A DNA stretch of 64,000 bases. Origin: DATKFM01 sp963810485 (GTDB lineage Bacteria; Pseudomonadota; Alphaproteobacteria; Dongiales; Dongiaceae). Each line of letters begins with the position of its first letter. The stretch's first letter is position 1. The stretch covers positions 558,001-622,000 of the forward strand of contig CAWENQ010000007.1 of the NCBI GenBank assembly GCA_963810485.1. The letters run 5' to 3'. Below the pieces are notes generated by a model. It saw nothing but the letters and a program-made list of their open reading frames with translations. It searched no databases and was not told the origin of the DNA. The position numbers and the translations under genes were made by a program. Positions 1 through 9,585 of the stretch are shown here, piece after piece.

Positions 1-699
1 AGGGAAGCGGCCGAGGCGATGCGGCCGGTGATCGGACCGGACACTTTCGTCGTGCCGCTGCAGAACGGCGTCGATGCGCCGGCGGAACTGGCGGCAGCTT
101 TGGGAGCCGAGCATGTGGCCGGCGGCACCTGCGCCACGATCAGCTGGCTGACCGCGCCGGGCCGGATCCGCAGCGTGATGTCGAGCAACTTCATCCGCTT
201 CGGCGAGCTGGACAACCGGCCGAGCGAACGGGTTACCCGTTTGAAAGACGCGTTCAAGCGGAGCGGCACGAATGTGGAAATTCCGGCCGACATCCAGCGG
301 GCGCTGTGGAGCAAGTTCCTGGTGGTGACCGCGTTCGGCGGCGTCGGCGCGGTGACCCGGGCGCCCATCGGCGTGACGCGGAGCCTGCCGGAGACGCGGC
401 GCATGCTGGAGCAATGCATGGAGGAAGTGCTTGCAGTCGCGCAGGCCCGCGGCGTGGCGATGTTCGACAACGCCGTCGCCGAAAGCATGTCGGTGCTCGA
501 TTCGATCGGCGGGAATGCCACCGCCTCGCTGCAGCGGGACATCGCCGACGGCCGGCCGACGGAGCTGGATTATTGGAACGGCGCGGTGGTGCGGCTGGGC
601 CGCGAGGCCGAGGTGCCGACGCCGACGCACAGCTTCATCGTCCGCAGCCTGCTGCCGCTGCATCTGCAGGCGGTGGGGAAGGTGACGTTTCCGGCGTGA
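1..699 (+). CDS. 2-dehydropantoate 2-reductase family protein (5' end outside window)
   Basis: This is the C-terminal two thirds of an ApbA/PanE-type ketopantoate reductase, which reduces 2-dehydropantoate to pantoate with NADPH in CoA synthesis. The frame is open from base 1, so the ATG at 19 is internal. The N-terminal Rossmann GxGxxG lies before the window. Visible family marks are PLQNGVD (after the nucleotide-binding half), the Lys in ALWSKFL that corresponds to the family's catalytic Lys, and a Glu in GRPTELDYWNG that matches the substrate-binding Glu. The fold ends normally at 699. Many proteobacteria carry several paralogs acting on other 2-oxo acids. The next genes are CoA-thioester enzymes rather than panB or panC, so true PanE function is uncertain. 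Confidence 0.85.
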   Translation, partial: REAAEAMRPVIGPDTFVVPLQNGVDAPAELAAALGAEHVAGGTCATISWLTAPGRIRSVMSSNFIRFGELDNRPSERVTRLKDAFKRSGTNVEIPADIQRALWSKFLVVTAFGGVGAVTRAPIGVTRSLPETRRMLEQCMEEVLAVAQARGVAMFDNAVAESMSVLDSIGGNATASLQRDIADGRPTELDYWNGAVVRLGREAEVPTPTHSFIVRSLLPLHLQAVGKVTFPA

Positions 700-716
700 G
701 TTGAGGGGCGGCAATA

Positions 717-893
717 CAAAAATCTGTCCCCTCGCCCCGCCTGCTGGGAGAGAGTTAGGGTGACGGGCTTATCCGCCGGCACTGGTGTCTGGCAAAACTT
801 CTTGATGCTCCTCGGAAATCGCGAACGTTGTCGGCACTCCCTCACCCTGCCCTCTCCCCCACTTCGTGGTGGCGAGGGGTCATTTTATTTATC
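717..893. repeat. CCCTCACCC-type intergenic repeat, two divergent halves
   Basis: The spacer between the reductase and the CoA ligase carries one half reading gtcccctcgccccgc ... gttagggtga (about 728-763) and an inverted half ctccctcaccctgccctctc ... ggcgagggg (about 838-887). The same pattern recurs near 33.8 kb and 40.7 kb and, shortened, at 47.5 kb. Such C/G-rich inverted repeats are common between genes in GC-rich proteobacteria. No gene is visible here. Confidence 0.7.
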
Positions 894-929
894 TTGTGAC
901 GCGCACCTCAGTCGAAAAGTCCGCCATCA

Positions 930-2255
930 ATGTCCAAGCCCGACCTGCTTCATCCCGATATCGAGACATTGAGCGCCGCTGACCTGCGCCGGCATCAGGA
1001 CACGGCTTGGCCGCGGCAATGGGATTATGTTCGGGCGCGCTCGGCGTTCTACCGGCGGAAGCTGGGCAAGGCGGCCGCGGCGGGGCTGACGCTGGACGGG
1101 CTGCAGGACCTGCCCTTCACCGACAAAGAGGAGATCAAGGACAGCCAGGCGGCGCTGCCGCCCTTCGGCGACTATGTGGCCTGCGATGCGACAGATATCG
1201 TGCGGCTGCATCGCACGTCGGGCACCACGGGGCGCGGCATGAACCTGGCTTATACCCGGCATGACGCGGATCTGGCGGCTCGGCTCGGCGGCCGGGCGAT
1301 GCATGCGGCGGGGCTGCGGCCGGGGGACCGGGTGGTGCATTGCCTGAACTATTGCCTATGGACCGGCGGCGTCACCGATCACATGATCCTGGAGGCGGCG
1401 GGGGCGACGGTGATCCCCTTCGGCGTCGGCAATACGGCGCAGCTCATCGATGCCATCGTCGAGCTCGGGGCGACGGCGATACATTGCACACCTTCATATC
1501 CGGCGCTGATCGAGAAGACGCTGGCGGCGGAGGGCAAGCTCAAGCCGCGCGACCTGGGATTGCGGCTCGGGCTGTTTGCCGGCGAGGCGGGGCTGGACAA
1601 TCCGGCGTTTCGCCAGCAGCTCGAGGAGACCTGGGGCTTCGCCGCGCGCAATGCGAATTTCGGGCTGTCGGAGGTGATGTCGATCCTGGGCAGCCAATGC
1701 GAGCAGGGCAACGACCTGCATTTCCATGCCGGCGATGCGGTGTTCGTCGAGCTGCTGGACCCGGCGACGCTGCAGCGCCTGCCGATCGCCGAGGGCAATG
1801 CGGGCGAGCTGGTATGCACCCACCTGGACAAGCGTTGCCAGCCGCTGATCCGCTACCGCACCCGGGACGTGGTGACGGTGACGGGCACGGGGCCGTGCAA
1901 GTGCGGCCGCACCGCCTGGAGATTCCGCATCACCGGCCGCACTGACGACATGTTCAATGTGCGGGGCGTGAACGTGTTTCCCGGCGCCGTGCGGGCGGTC
2001 ATCGCCGAGCGGCCGGAGCTGTCGTCGGGCCATTTCCGCATCCATCTGCGCGGGCCGGGGCCGTATGACCGGATTGAGCTGAGCGTGGAGGCGGCGAAGG
2101 ATCTGCCGGCGTTGAAGTGGCCGGAGGCAGCGTCAGCGCTGACCGAGGCGATCAAGCGGCAGCTTCGCGCCGGGGCGGAGATCAGGATGGTTGGATTTGA
2201 ATCGCTGCCGAGAACGGCAGGCAAGACCGTGTGGATTGAAAGGGATCGAGCATGA
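930..2255 (+). CDS. Phenylacetate-CoA ligase-like AMP-forming acyl-CoA ligase
   Basis: A 441-residue adenylate-forming ligase of the PaaK / coenzyme F390 synthetase branch, which activates a carboxylic acid (often aromatic) to its CoA thioester via an acyl-adenylate. The P-loop HRTSGTTGRG is at about residues 95-104. A later acidic region holds FGLSEVMSILGSQCE, and the C-terminal hinge ITGRTDDMFNVRGVNVFP is typical of PaaK relatives. A Cys pair (CKCGR) precedes the hinge. Length fits the family (about 430-450). The stop overlaps the next ATG by four bases (ATGA), so it is translationally coupled to an enoyl-CoA hydratase. That suggests a short degradation route, but the substrate cannot be named from sequence. 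No strong Shine-Dalgarno is seen before the ATG. Confidence 0.88.
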   Translation: MSKPDLLHPDIETLSAADLRRHQDTAWPRQWDYVRARSAFYRRKLGKAAAAGLTLDGLQDLPFTDKEEIKDSQAALPPFGDYVACDATDIVRLHRTSGTTGRGMNLAYTRHDADLAARLGGRAMHAAGLRPGDRVVHCLNYCLWTGGVTDHMILEAAGATVIPFGVGNTAQLIDAIVELGATAIHCTPSYPALIEKTLAAEGKLKPRDLGLRLGLFAGEAGLDNPAFRQQLEETWGFAARNANFGLSEVMSILGSQCEQGNDLHFHAGDAVFVELLDPATLQRLPIAEGNAGELVCTHLDKRCQPLIRYRTRDVVTVTGTGPCKCGRTAWRFRITGRTDDMFNVRGVNVFPGAVRAVIAERPELSSGHFRIHLRGPGPYDRIELSVEAAKDLPALKWPEAASALTEAIKRQLRAGAEIRMVGFESLPRTAGKTVWIERDRA

Positions 2256-3013
2256 GCACCGTCACCGTCGAGCGCCGCGGCGCCATTGCCATCGTCACGC
2301 TGAACCGGCCGGAGCGGCTGAATGCCATCGGCGGTGCGCTGCTGGAGGATCTGCATCTGGCGCTGGTGGAGGCGGAGCATGACGACTCCGTCGGCGTGAT
2401 CCTGTTCACCGGCGCCGGGCGCGCCTTCTGCGCCGGCGACGATCTCAAGGAATTCGACCAGCAGACGGAGACCAACGACGCCATCGAAAAGCACATCACC
2501 GGCATCCAGCAGATCACCAAGGACCTGATGTTCAGCCACAAGCTGGTGGTGGGCGCGGTGCATGGCTTTGCCGTGGGCGGCGGCTTCGAGTGGCTGCTGA
2601 ATTGCGACCTGACGGTGGCGGCCGACGACCTCGTGGCGTTCTTTCCGGAGATGGAGTGGGGCCAGTTCGTCACCGGCGGCGTGACCCATCTGCTGCCGCT
2701 GGCGGTCGGCTATCAGCGGGCGATGGAGCTGATGGTGCTGGGCGAGCGGCAGAGCGCTTCCAGGCTCTGCGAGCTCGGGCTGGTGAACTGGGTTGTGCCG
2801 CGGGCGCAGATGATGGAGCGGGCGTTGGCGGTGGCGGAGCAGGTTGCGAAGAAATCTCGCTTCTCCGTCGGGCGGCTGAAACGCCTGATCAACAGCGAGC
2901 TGTCCTCTGTGCTGCACAACGCGCTGAACCTCGAGGAAGGCACGACCATCCAGACCTTCCAGCGCCCGGAGGCGAAGGAACGGGTGAAGATGTTCACCGA
3001 GCGGAAGAGGTAG
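2252..3013 (+). CDS. Enoyl-CoA hydratase/isomerase family protein
   Basis: A 253-residue crotonase-fold protein acting on acyl-CoA thioesters. Family marks are TLNRPERLNAIGG near the N terminus, the oxyanion-hole segment GRAFCAGDDLKEFD at about residues 53-66, and GFAVGGGFEWLLNCDL at about 104-119. One catalytic Glu may be in FFPEMEWGQ; the exact chemistry (hydratase, isomerase or hydrolase) is not fixed by this. It starts inside the ligase stop codon (ATGA overlap), so the two are almost certainly one operon. It faces the RTX gene that ends at 3041, with only 27 bases between the two stops. Confidence 0.9.
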   Translation: MSTVTVERRGAIAIVTLNRPERLNAIGGALLEDLHLALVEAEHDDSVGVILFTGAGRAFCAGDDLKEFDQQTETNDAIEKHITGIQQITKDLMFSHKLVVGAVHGFAVGGGFEWLLNCDLTVAADDLVAFFPEMEWGQFVTGGVTHLLPLAVGYQRAMELMVLGERQSASRLCELGLVNWVVPRAQMMERALAVAEQVAKKSRFSVGRLKRLINSELSSVLHNALNLEEGTTIQTFQRPEAKERVKMFTERKR

Positions 3014-3040
3014 CGCCCGTCGCCGGCTCGCGCAGGCTGC

Positions 3041-5413
3041 TTACACCAGGATGTCCCCGCCGACAGTGACGGCGTCCTTCGTCTGCAGCGTCGCGACGAA
3101 GAGATCGAAGCCCCCGTCGCCGCCCGCCGCCGGGCTGGTATCGACGCGGATCTCCACGATCGATCCCTTGTCGATGATGCTCACGTGAGCGAGGCGGTCG
3201 GGTGCGGCGATGCCGATACTGTCGAACAGCGCCGTCAACGAAACGATGTCCTGTCCCCCCGCCGCGTTGCCGTCGAAGCCGCTGATGAGATCGTGGGCGC
3301 TTATGCCCACGAGGCCGCTCTGAACCGTATCGTTGCCCAGGGCAACATTCATCTTGTTGCTGCCGAAGCCGCCGACGATGAAATCGTCGCCGGCACCGCC
3401 CGTGACAACATCGTCGCCGATCCCGCCATCGACCGTATCGTTGCCGAGCCCGCCGTCGACGGTGTCGTTGCCACTGCGAGCGGAGATGTTGTTGGCGGCC
3501 TCGTTGCCGGTGATCTTGTTGGCGATTTCACCGGCTGTCAGCGAAATCGCCCCTGCGCCCTTGGAAAGAACGTAGTTCTCGATGTCGTTGTTGCCGAGGT
3601 AATTGACGCTTCCCGTTGCAATCAGCGTGTCGATCCCGCCGCCGCCACTGGCCACATCGAGTTCATCGACGATCAGAGTGTCATTGCCAAAATTGCCATC
3701 AAGCAAGTCGGTGCCGGCGTCGCCGGACAGTATGTCGTTGCCGGCTTCGCCCCTGAGCGTGTCGGCACCTCCGCCGCCCTCGAGCTTGTTGGCAGCCGCG
3801 TTGCCGATAATGCTGTTGTCAAGACCATTGCCGGCGCCATTGATAGCGCCACTGCCGGTCAGGTCCAGGTATTCAACATCGCCGGAAACCGCCGGGCCGC
3901 CGAGATTGAAACTGACTGAACTGAAAACGAGGTCGTTCCCGACATCGCCGGCGGAAGATTCATCGACGACATCCTTGGCATTGTCGACGATGTATTGATC
4001 GCTTCCGCTGCCGCCGGTCATGCTGTCCGCGCCGGCGCCGCCATCGAGAAGATCGCTACCCACACCGCCGAAAAGCGTGTCGTTCCCGCCACCGCCGATC
4101 AGGTCGTCGTTGCCGAAATTGGAGCTGAGGAAGTCGGCAAACTTGGTGCCGGTGAGCTTGTTGTTGGCGGGGCTGCTGTCCGTCGAGAAACTGACCGCGC
4201 CGCCAATGAAGGTGTAGTTCTCGACGTCCGCAATTTCCTGAAAGACACTCAGGTTGGTGCGGATCTCATCGATGCCCGCACCGCCCGCAACAATGTCGGC
4301 GCCGTTGTCGACGATGAACAGATCGTCACCGCCAAAGCCGTGCATGACGTCGGCTCCGGAACCGCCATCGAGCGTGTCGGCCTCCGCGCCGAGCGCCTGG
4401 AGACGATCGTCGCCGGCCAGACCCAGGAGCTTCACGCCGCCGGCGAAAGTCGAAACCAGGGCGTTGTCGAGTGCGTTCCCGGTCCCGAACGGCGAATTAT
4501 CCAGCCGGGCTTCCTCCAGATTTGCGCCCAAAACAAACGCCGCAGAACCGAGGTAGAAAACAGCATCGCGCCCGCCGGCGATGCCGGCGATGGATTCCTG
4601 AATGCGATCACCCGTGTCGGCGATGAAGTAGGTATCGTTGCCGGCGCCGCCGATCAGGAGATCGACACCGCCGTCGCCCTTGAGGATATCGGTGCCTTCT
4701 CCGCCATCGATCGTATCATTTCCCAAACCGCCACTCAGACTATTCGCCAACCCGCTTCCAACAATTCGATTGCCGAGATCGTTTCCTTCGCCGACCTGAA
4801 ATCCAACGACGTCGATCGAGTCGTTCACCAGGATCAAATTCTCGATAGCGCTGCCCGCGAGCGAGAACGACACAGCGCTGATTGCCGTGTCCATGCCCTT
4901 GGAGTCGAAGACTGTGTCCAGTGGGTCATCGATAATGTATGTATCGTTGCCATCGCCACCCGCCATTTGGTCCTTACCGCCCTCGCCATCGAGTGTATCG
5001 TTGCCGCCGTTGCCGAAGAGCGCATCGTCGCCAAAGCCGCCGAAGAGCTTGTTAGCTCCGCTGTTGCCAAAGAGTTGGTTATTGAGATTGTTGCCGGTGC
5101 CATTGATCGCGGCCTTGCCGATCAGTTCCAATTGCTCGATGGCTGAAAGCGGCGCCAGCGAATAGCTCATGCTTGTCCGCACGCCATCGACATCGTTTGA
5201 GCCTGTGTCGCTGACGATATCGCCGATGCTATCCACGAAGTAGAGGTCGGAGCCCTCGCCGCCGTCCATCAGGTCGGCGCCCTTGCCGCCGTCAAGCGTG
5301 TCGTCGCCGTCGAGGCCGAAAGACGTGTCGTTTCCGTCGAGGCCGGAGATGTGGTCTGAGTTGGCCGTACCGATGATGAAATCGCTCAGTTTCGTGCCAT
5401 TCAACACTGCCAT
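3041..5413 (-). CDS. RTX-type calcium-binding protein, type I secretion substrate-like (RTX1)
   Basis: A protein of about 790 residues built almost wholly of glycine/aspartate nonapeptides (GGxGNDTxx) that bind Ca2+ outside the cell, as in hemolysin-type exoproteins. The RTX blocks alternate with a recurring segment of the type DxYxIDxxxDxV ... VENxxL ... NGTGNxLxN, giving a module of roughly 130 residues. No catalytic domain is seen. The last 100 residues (DLISGFDGNAAGGQDIVSL ... LFVATLQT) resemble the C-terminal export region of serralysin-type type I substrates; there is no Sec signal. The ATG at 5413 was chosen over an upstream in-frame ATG (5533) because GGGAGA sits just before it and its N terminus MAVLNGTKLSD matches the neighbour RTX2. 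No transporter gene is nearby. Confidence 0.85.
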   Translation of the reverse strand: MAVLNGTKLSDFIIGTANSDHISGLDGNDTSFGLDGDDTLDGGKGADLMDGGEGSDLYFVDSIGDIVSDTGSNDVDGVRTSMSYSLAPLSAIEQLELIGKAAINGTGNNLNNQLFGNSGANKLFGGFGDDALFGNGGNDTLDGEGGKDQMAGGDGNDTYIIDDPLDTVFDSKGMDTAISAVSFSLAGSAIENLILVNDSIDVVGFQVGEGNDLGNRIVGSGLANSLSGGLGNDTIDGGEGTDILKGDGGVDLLIGGAGNDTYFIADTGDRIQESIAGIAGGRDAVFYLGSAAFVLGANLEEARLDNSPFGTGNALDNALVSTFAGGVKLLGLAGDDRLQALGAEADTLDGGSGADVMHGFGGDDLFIVDNGADIVAGGAGIDEIRTNLSVFQEIADVENYTFIGGAVSFSTDSSPANNKLTGTKFADFLSSNFGNDDLIGGGGNDTLFGGVGSDLLDGGAGADSMTGGSGSDQYIVDNAKDVVDESSAGDVGNDLVFSSVSFNLGGPAVSGDVEYLDLTGSGAINGAGNGLDNSIIGNAAANKLEGGGGADTLRGEAGNDILSGDAGTDLLDGNFGNDTLIVDELDVASGGGGIDTLIATGSVNYLGNNDIENYVLSKGAGAISLTAGEIANKITGNEAANNISARSGNDTVDGGLGNDTVDGGIGDDVVTGGAGDDFIVGGFGSNKMNVALGNDTVQSGLVGISAHDLISGFDGNAAGGQDIVSLTALFDSIGIAAPDRLAHVSIIDKGSIVEIRVDTSPAAGGDGGFDLFVATLQTKDAVTVGGDILV

Positions 5414-5451
5414 CGCTGTCTCCCATTTTTGGCTGTGGCTCCGATTGCGGA

Positions 5452-5467
5452 TCTGCGCTCGCGCAGA
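5452..5467. promoter_or_regulatory. Perfect palindrome in the RTX2-RTX1 spacer
   Basis: TCTGCGC-tc-GCGCAGA, seven-base arms with a two-base centre, lies 39 bases upstream of the RTX1 start and 67 bases after the RTX2 stop. It could be an operator for RTX1 or a transcript hairpin. There is no T tract on either side, so it is not a convincing terminator. Confidence 0.4.
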
Positions 5468-5533
5468 CCTGCTTCGGGAGTTTGCTGTGTCGTTGGATCC
5501 AGATGGGCCGCCAAATGCCGGCGACCAGATCAC

Positions 5534-7851
5534 CTACACCAGGACGTCCGTGCCGACGGTGATGGTGTCTTTCGTCTGCAGCGTCGCGACGAAGAGGTCG
5601 AAGCTTCCGTCGCTGCCCGGCACCCTGCTGGTGTCGACGTGGATCTCCACCGTCGATCCCTTATCGATGATTTGCACATGGCTGGCGCGGTCGGGAACCG
5701 CGACGCCGAGGCTGTCGAACAACGCCGTCAACGAAACAACGTCCTGGCCGCCCGCCGCGTTGCCGTCGAAGCCGCTGATGACGTCGCGCGTGTCGAGTCC
5801 GCCGACACCCGATTGGACAGTATCGTTGCCGAGGGAACGTTGATCCTGTTTGCCCCGGGGCCACCTGATCGATGAGATCGTTCCCGCCACCGCCGATGAT
5901 AACGTCATTGCCGAATCCGCCATTGATCGTGTCGTTGCCGAGGCTACCGTCGACGGTGTCGTTGCCACCCCGCGGCCATGATGGCGTTCTCGCTCTCGTT
6001 GCCGGTGATCTTGTCGCCGATGTCACTGGTAGATATCGAGATTGCTCCCGCACCCTTGGCCAGGATGTAGTTCTCGATGTCGACGGTGAAGGACAGATTG
6101 ACACTCTCCGTGGCGATGACCGTATCGACGCCCGCCCCGCCGTTGACCGCGTCGAGAGCGTCAATCGTCAGCGTATCATTGCCGGCAAAGCCAGCAAGCG
6201 TGTCGGCGCCGGCACCGCCGTCGAGCTTGTTTGCGGCCGCATTGCCGAGGATGGTGTTGGCGAGCCCGTTGCCGGTGCCGTTGATGGCGCCTTTGCCGGT
6301 CAGAACCAGGAACTCAACATCGCCGGAGACGGTCGGACCGCTCAGGCTGAAGCTGATCGAGCTGAGGACGTTGTCGATGACGCTGTTGCCGGAGGTCGAT
6401 TCGTTGACGATATCCTTGGTATTGTCGACGATATACTCGTCGCTATCGCTACCGCCGGTCATGCTGTCCGCGCCGGCACCGCCGTCCAGGAGATCATACT
6501 CTGCGCCGCCGAACAGTGTGTCATTGCCACCGCCGCCGATCAGGCTGTCGCTGCCAAAATTGGAACTGAGGAAGTCAGCGAATTTGGTGCCGATAAGCCG
6601 GTTGTTCGCGAGACTGCCGTCGGTCGAGAAGCTGACCGCGCCGCCGGTGAAGGTATAGTTTTCGACATCGGCGACATCCTGGAGAACGGAAAGGTTGGTG
6701 CGGATTTCATCGATGCCTACACTACCAACAACAACATCGGAGCCATTGTCGACAATGAACAAATCGTTGCCTTTGGACCCAGCCATTAGGTCCGCCCCGG
6801 AACCGCCATCGAGAGTATGGTTGCCGCCGCCGAAAGCTTCCAGCGTGTCATTGCCAGCAAGACCGAACAGCTTCACGCTGACGCCAGTGTCCGCACCGAG
6901 GTAGTTGTCAAGTGCATTGCCTGTCGCGAGCGGTTGCAATCGCGATACCCGCAATCTCTAAATTGGCTCCAAGCACGAAGGGAGCGGAATCTCTGATAGA
7001 GAACGAGATCAGTTCCACCGGCTGTGCCGGCGATAAACTCCTGCACTCGATCCCCTTTGTCGAAGAGGTGATACGTATCATTGCCAGCACCGCCAACCAT
7101 CAGGTCAACTCCAGCCCCGCCGTTCAGTGTATCGTTGCCGGCTCCGCCATCGAGTGTATCGTTGCCGAGTTGACCCTCTAGTAAATTGTTCAGTCCACTT
7201 CCAACTATTCGATTGGCAAGCTCATTGCCTTTGCCATTCTGCATTGGCGGGTGAGGAATCGGTCCGGCAACCAGAGTGAGGTTTTCAGTGTCGCCAAGAA
7301 TCTCGTACGTTGGCGCGCTGCTGATCACCGTATCCATTCCGGTGGATCCATCGACCTTATCTGCTGAGCTGTCGACAAAAAAAGTATCATTGCCTCCACC
7401 GCCAAATATGGCGTCGACGTTGGCACCTCCGTCGATTGTGTCGTGTCCTGCATCACCGAACAGGGTATCATTGCCAAGGCCGCCATTTAGTTTGTTTGCT
7501 GCGCTATTGCCCGAAATGGTGTTGTCGCTGTTGTTGCCGGTACCATTGATTGCGGCTTTGCCCGTCAGGAACAGATGCTCAATTTGCGGCGCGAACCACA
7601 GAGAATAGCTTATGCTTGCCTCTACCCTGTCTTGGCCGCCCAGAGTCGCGAACAATGTCACCGATGTTATCCACGATATATATATCGCCGCCATCGCCGC
7701 CATCCATGAGATCCGCGCCCTTGCCGCCGTCGAGGGTATCAACTCCGTCAAGACCGAGAAGCGTGTCGCTTCCCTCGAGGCCAAAGATCTGATCATCGGC
7801 GAGGGTGCCAATGAGGCCGTCGCTCAGTTTCGTACCATTGATCACCGCCAT
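5534..7851 (-). pseudogene. RTX-type calcium-binding protein, paralog of RTX1, frameshifted (RTX2)
   Basis: A full-length sister of RTX1. It starts MAVINGTKLSDGLIG with GGGAGA at the same spacing as RTX1 and ends in the same FDLFVATLQTKD export-like tail. The reading frame is broken near 7640, 7010, 6940, 5975 and 5855. At each place removing one extra base (for example one G in GGG near 7640 on the coding strand) restores a sequence that aligns with RTX1 module by module. The corrected product would be about 770 residues of RTX repeats with no catalytic domain. Because every change is a single-base insertion, sequencing error is more likely than decay. If real, the cell would make only the first 70 residues. 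It lies between the beta-helix-like gene and RTX1, all on one strand. Confidence 0.75.
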
Positions 7852-7919
7852 TGCTATCTCCCTACCTTATCGTTGATGGCTGCTCCGACGGTCTCGGTGA
7901 ACCGCCGAGATTGTTGCGG

Positions 7920-9566
7920 TCAGGCGAAAGCGAAATCGCCGTCGTTCAGCGCGGTGATCTGCGTGTTCTCGAGCACCAGGCAGTCGTTCCGGTCCAGGGT
8001 GATGACCGTGTCGCTGCCGCGCTGGCTGCTGTGGGATTGCAGATCCGCGAAGTTCGAGAAGAACGCGGAGACATCGACGACATCGCCGCTCGCGGCGCCG
8101 GCGCCGAAATCGGCAATGCGCGTCGTGCCGGATCCATTTTCGATGAAGACGATGTCGTCGCCGCCGCCGAGAACGAGGTCACTGGCGATCAGGCCGCCCT
8201 TGCCGGAGACGAAGGTATCGTTGCCGTCGCCCAGAACGACATCGCCGACGATGCGTCCGTGATTGACCACGGTCTCCTCGCCGGCGCCGCAGAGGATGGC
8301 GACGCCGGCGCCTTTGATCAGGCCGGAATTCTCCAGGCGGCAGGAGGTGTCGGCATTCGACAAGCCGTCGCGCTCGATGATGTTGAGTTCAACGGCGGCG
8401 GACTCTGAATTCTTCGATAGAATGACGCCCGACCTGCCGTTTTGGACCAGCGCATCGTCGCCGGTGACCACCACCCCGGCGGCCCGGAACGGGCCGAACA
8501 GCTCGCCATCGAATTCGCCGCCATTGGCGATGATCCGGCCGCTGTTGACGAGCTGATTGCCGGTGCCGCAGAGGACGACGCCGGCCGCGCCATCGCCCTG
8601 GGTTTCGACCACGCCGCTGTTCCGGATGACGCTGCTCTCAGCGGGAATGAAACCAAGGAATCCACCCAACTGGGGGACACCGGTCAGGCCAAGGGAAAGC
8701 CCAAAGCCAAGGTTGCCGTCGGTCGTGACGTGGCCGGCGTTGTCGATCTCAAGATCGGTGCCAACGATTCCGAACGGGACAACGCCGAGGGCCTTCATTC
8801 CGGTGGAAAGGTCCCCATGGCTTTCGATGCGGCCCGAGTTGCTGATCTGATGGCCGTCGCCAAAACCTGCCATGCCGACGCTTCCATGGCTATCGATGCG
8901 GATTGTGCCTTTGTTGGTCAGATTCGTATTCGCCAGTACGCCTTGGAGACCCACGCCATCGTCGCCGTGGATCAAGATGGCGCCGAGATTGACGGCGCTG
9001 GCCTCCTCACCAAGCACGAAGAGGGCCGCATTGCCCTCGCCGCGTACCGTCACCCGGCCTGCATTGACGACGCGCGAGCCGTCGCCGTGAACCGCGATGA
9101 CCGACGAGCCAGTCGCCGCGCTGTCGACAACGCCGAAATTGACGACCACGCCATTCGCGCCGACGCCGCTCAACCCGGAGGAACCATCGCCGTCGACATG
9201 AACGCGGCCGAAATTGGCGATGTTGAACCGGTCGCCTTCGGTGGTGATGCCTTCCGCGAAGACCTCGTCGCCCTCCACACCGGGATCCGGATCGAGCAAA
9301 CCGCCATGGGTCTCGACCCGGCCAAAATTTACGATCCGGGCGTCATCGCCGCGGACCAGAATTCCCGCCGCGCCCAGGCCGCTGGTTTCGATCCGGCCGA
9401 AATTGCGAATGGTCACGTCCGCCGCGCCGGCGAAGATGCCGTTTGCGAGATCGCCTGATGTGGTCAAATGGCCGAAATTGAAGACGCGCTCGCCGGGCCT
9501 GGCGGTGGTCAGCGCATCGTCATCGATGTCGGTTGTGAGGATGTTTACGAAATTGAGGATCGTCAT
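7920..9566 (-). CDS. Beta-helix-like repeat protein with type I secretion-type C terminus
   Basis: A 548-residue protein made of about 20-residue repeats of the form V-x-N-x-G-x-I-x-T-x-G-x(4)-G-I, for example FNFGHLTTSGDLANGIFAG and NFGRIETSGLGAAGILVRG. This spacing is typical of a right-handed beta-helix, as in adhesins. The C terminus changes to NDTFVSGKGG ... GGGDDIVFI and ends SDTVITLDRNDCLVLENTQI ... DFAFA, a tail seen on RTX/type I exported proteins. There is no Sec signal and no autotransporter barrel. The ATG at 9566 was chosen because AGGAGG stands seven bases upstream; an in-frame upstream ATG at 9647 has no such site and would translate a structured leader. It is probably the first gene of a cluster with RTX2 and RTX1. 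Function is unknown; an extracellular structural or adhesive role is an inference. Confidence 0.78.
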   Translation of the reverse strand: MTILNFVNILTTDIDDDALTTARPGERVFNFGHLTTSGDLANGIFAGAADVTIRNFGRIETSGLGAAGILVRGDDARIVNFGRVETHGGLLDPDPGVEGDEVFAEGITTEGDRFNIANFGRVHVDGDGSSGLSGVGANGVVVNFGVVDSAATGSSVIAVHGDGSRVVNAGRVTVRGEGNAALFVLGEEASAVNLGAILIHGDDGVGLQGVLANTNLTNKGTIRIDSHGSVGMAGFGDGHQISNSGRIESHGDLSTGMKALGVVPFGIVGTDLEIDNAGHVTTDGNLGFGLSLGLTGVPQLGGFLGFIPAESSVIRNSGVVETQGDGAAGVVLCGTGNQLVNSGRIIANGGEFDGELFGPFRAAGVVVTGDDALVQNGRSGVILSKNSESAAVELNIIERDGLSNADTSCRLENSGLIKGAGVAILCGAGEETVVNHGRIVGDVVLGDGNDTFVSGKGGLIASDLVLGGGDDIVFIENGSGTTRIADFGAGAASGDVVDVSAFFSNFADLQSHSSQRGSDTVITLDRNDCLVLENTQITALNDGDFAFA

Positions 9567-9585
9567 ACGGGCCTCCTGGGGTTGC

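Noticed and set aside
3185..5146. Long plus-strand open frames opposite the RTX1 gene (for example 3185-3919 and 3995-5146)
   Set aside because: They mirror the codon bias of the RTX repeats, have Val/Ala/Glu-rich sequence with no family resemblance, and the minus-strand frame is a clear RTX protein.
3300..7800. Short regularly spaced repeats that might suggest a CRISPR array
   Set aside because: They are coding nonapeptide repeats (GGxGNDTxx) with variable spacing of 27 bases and no conserved repeat/spacer alternation.
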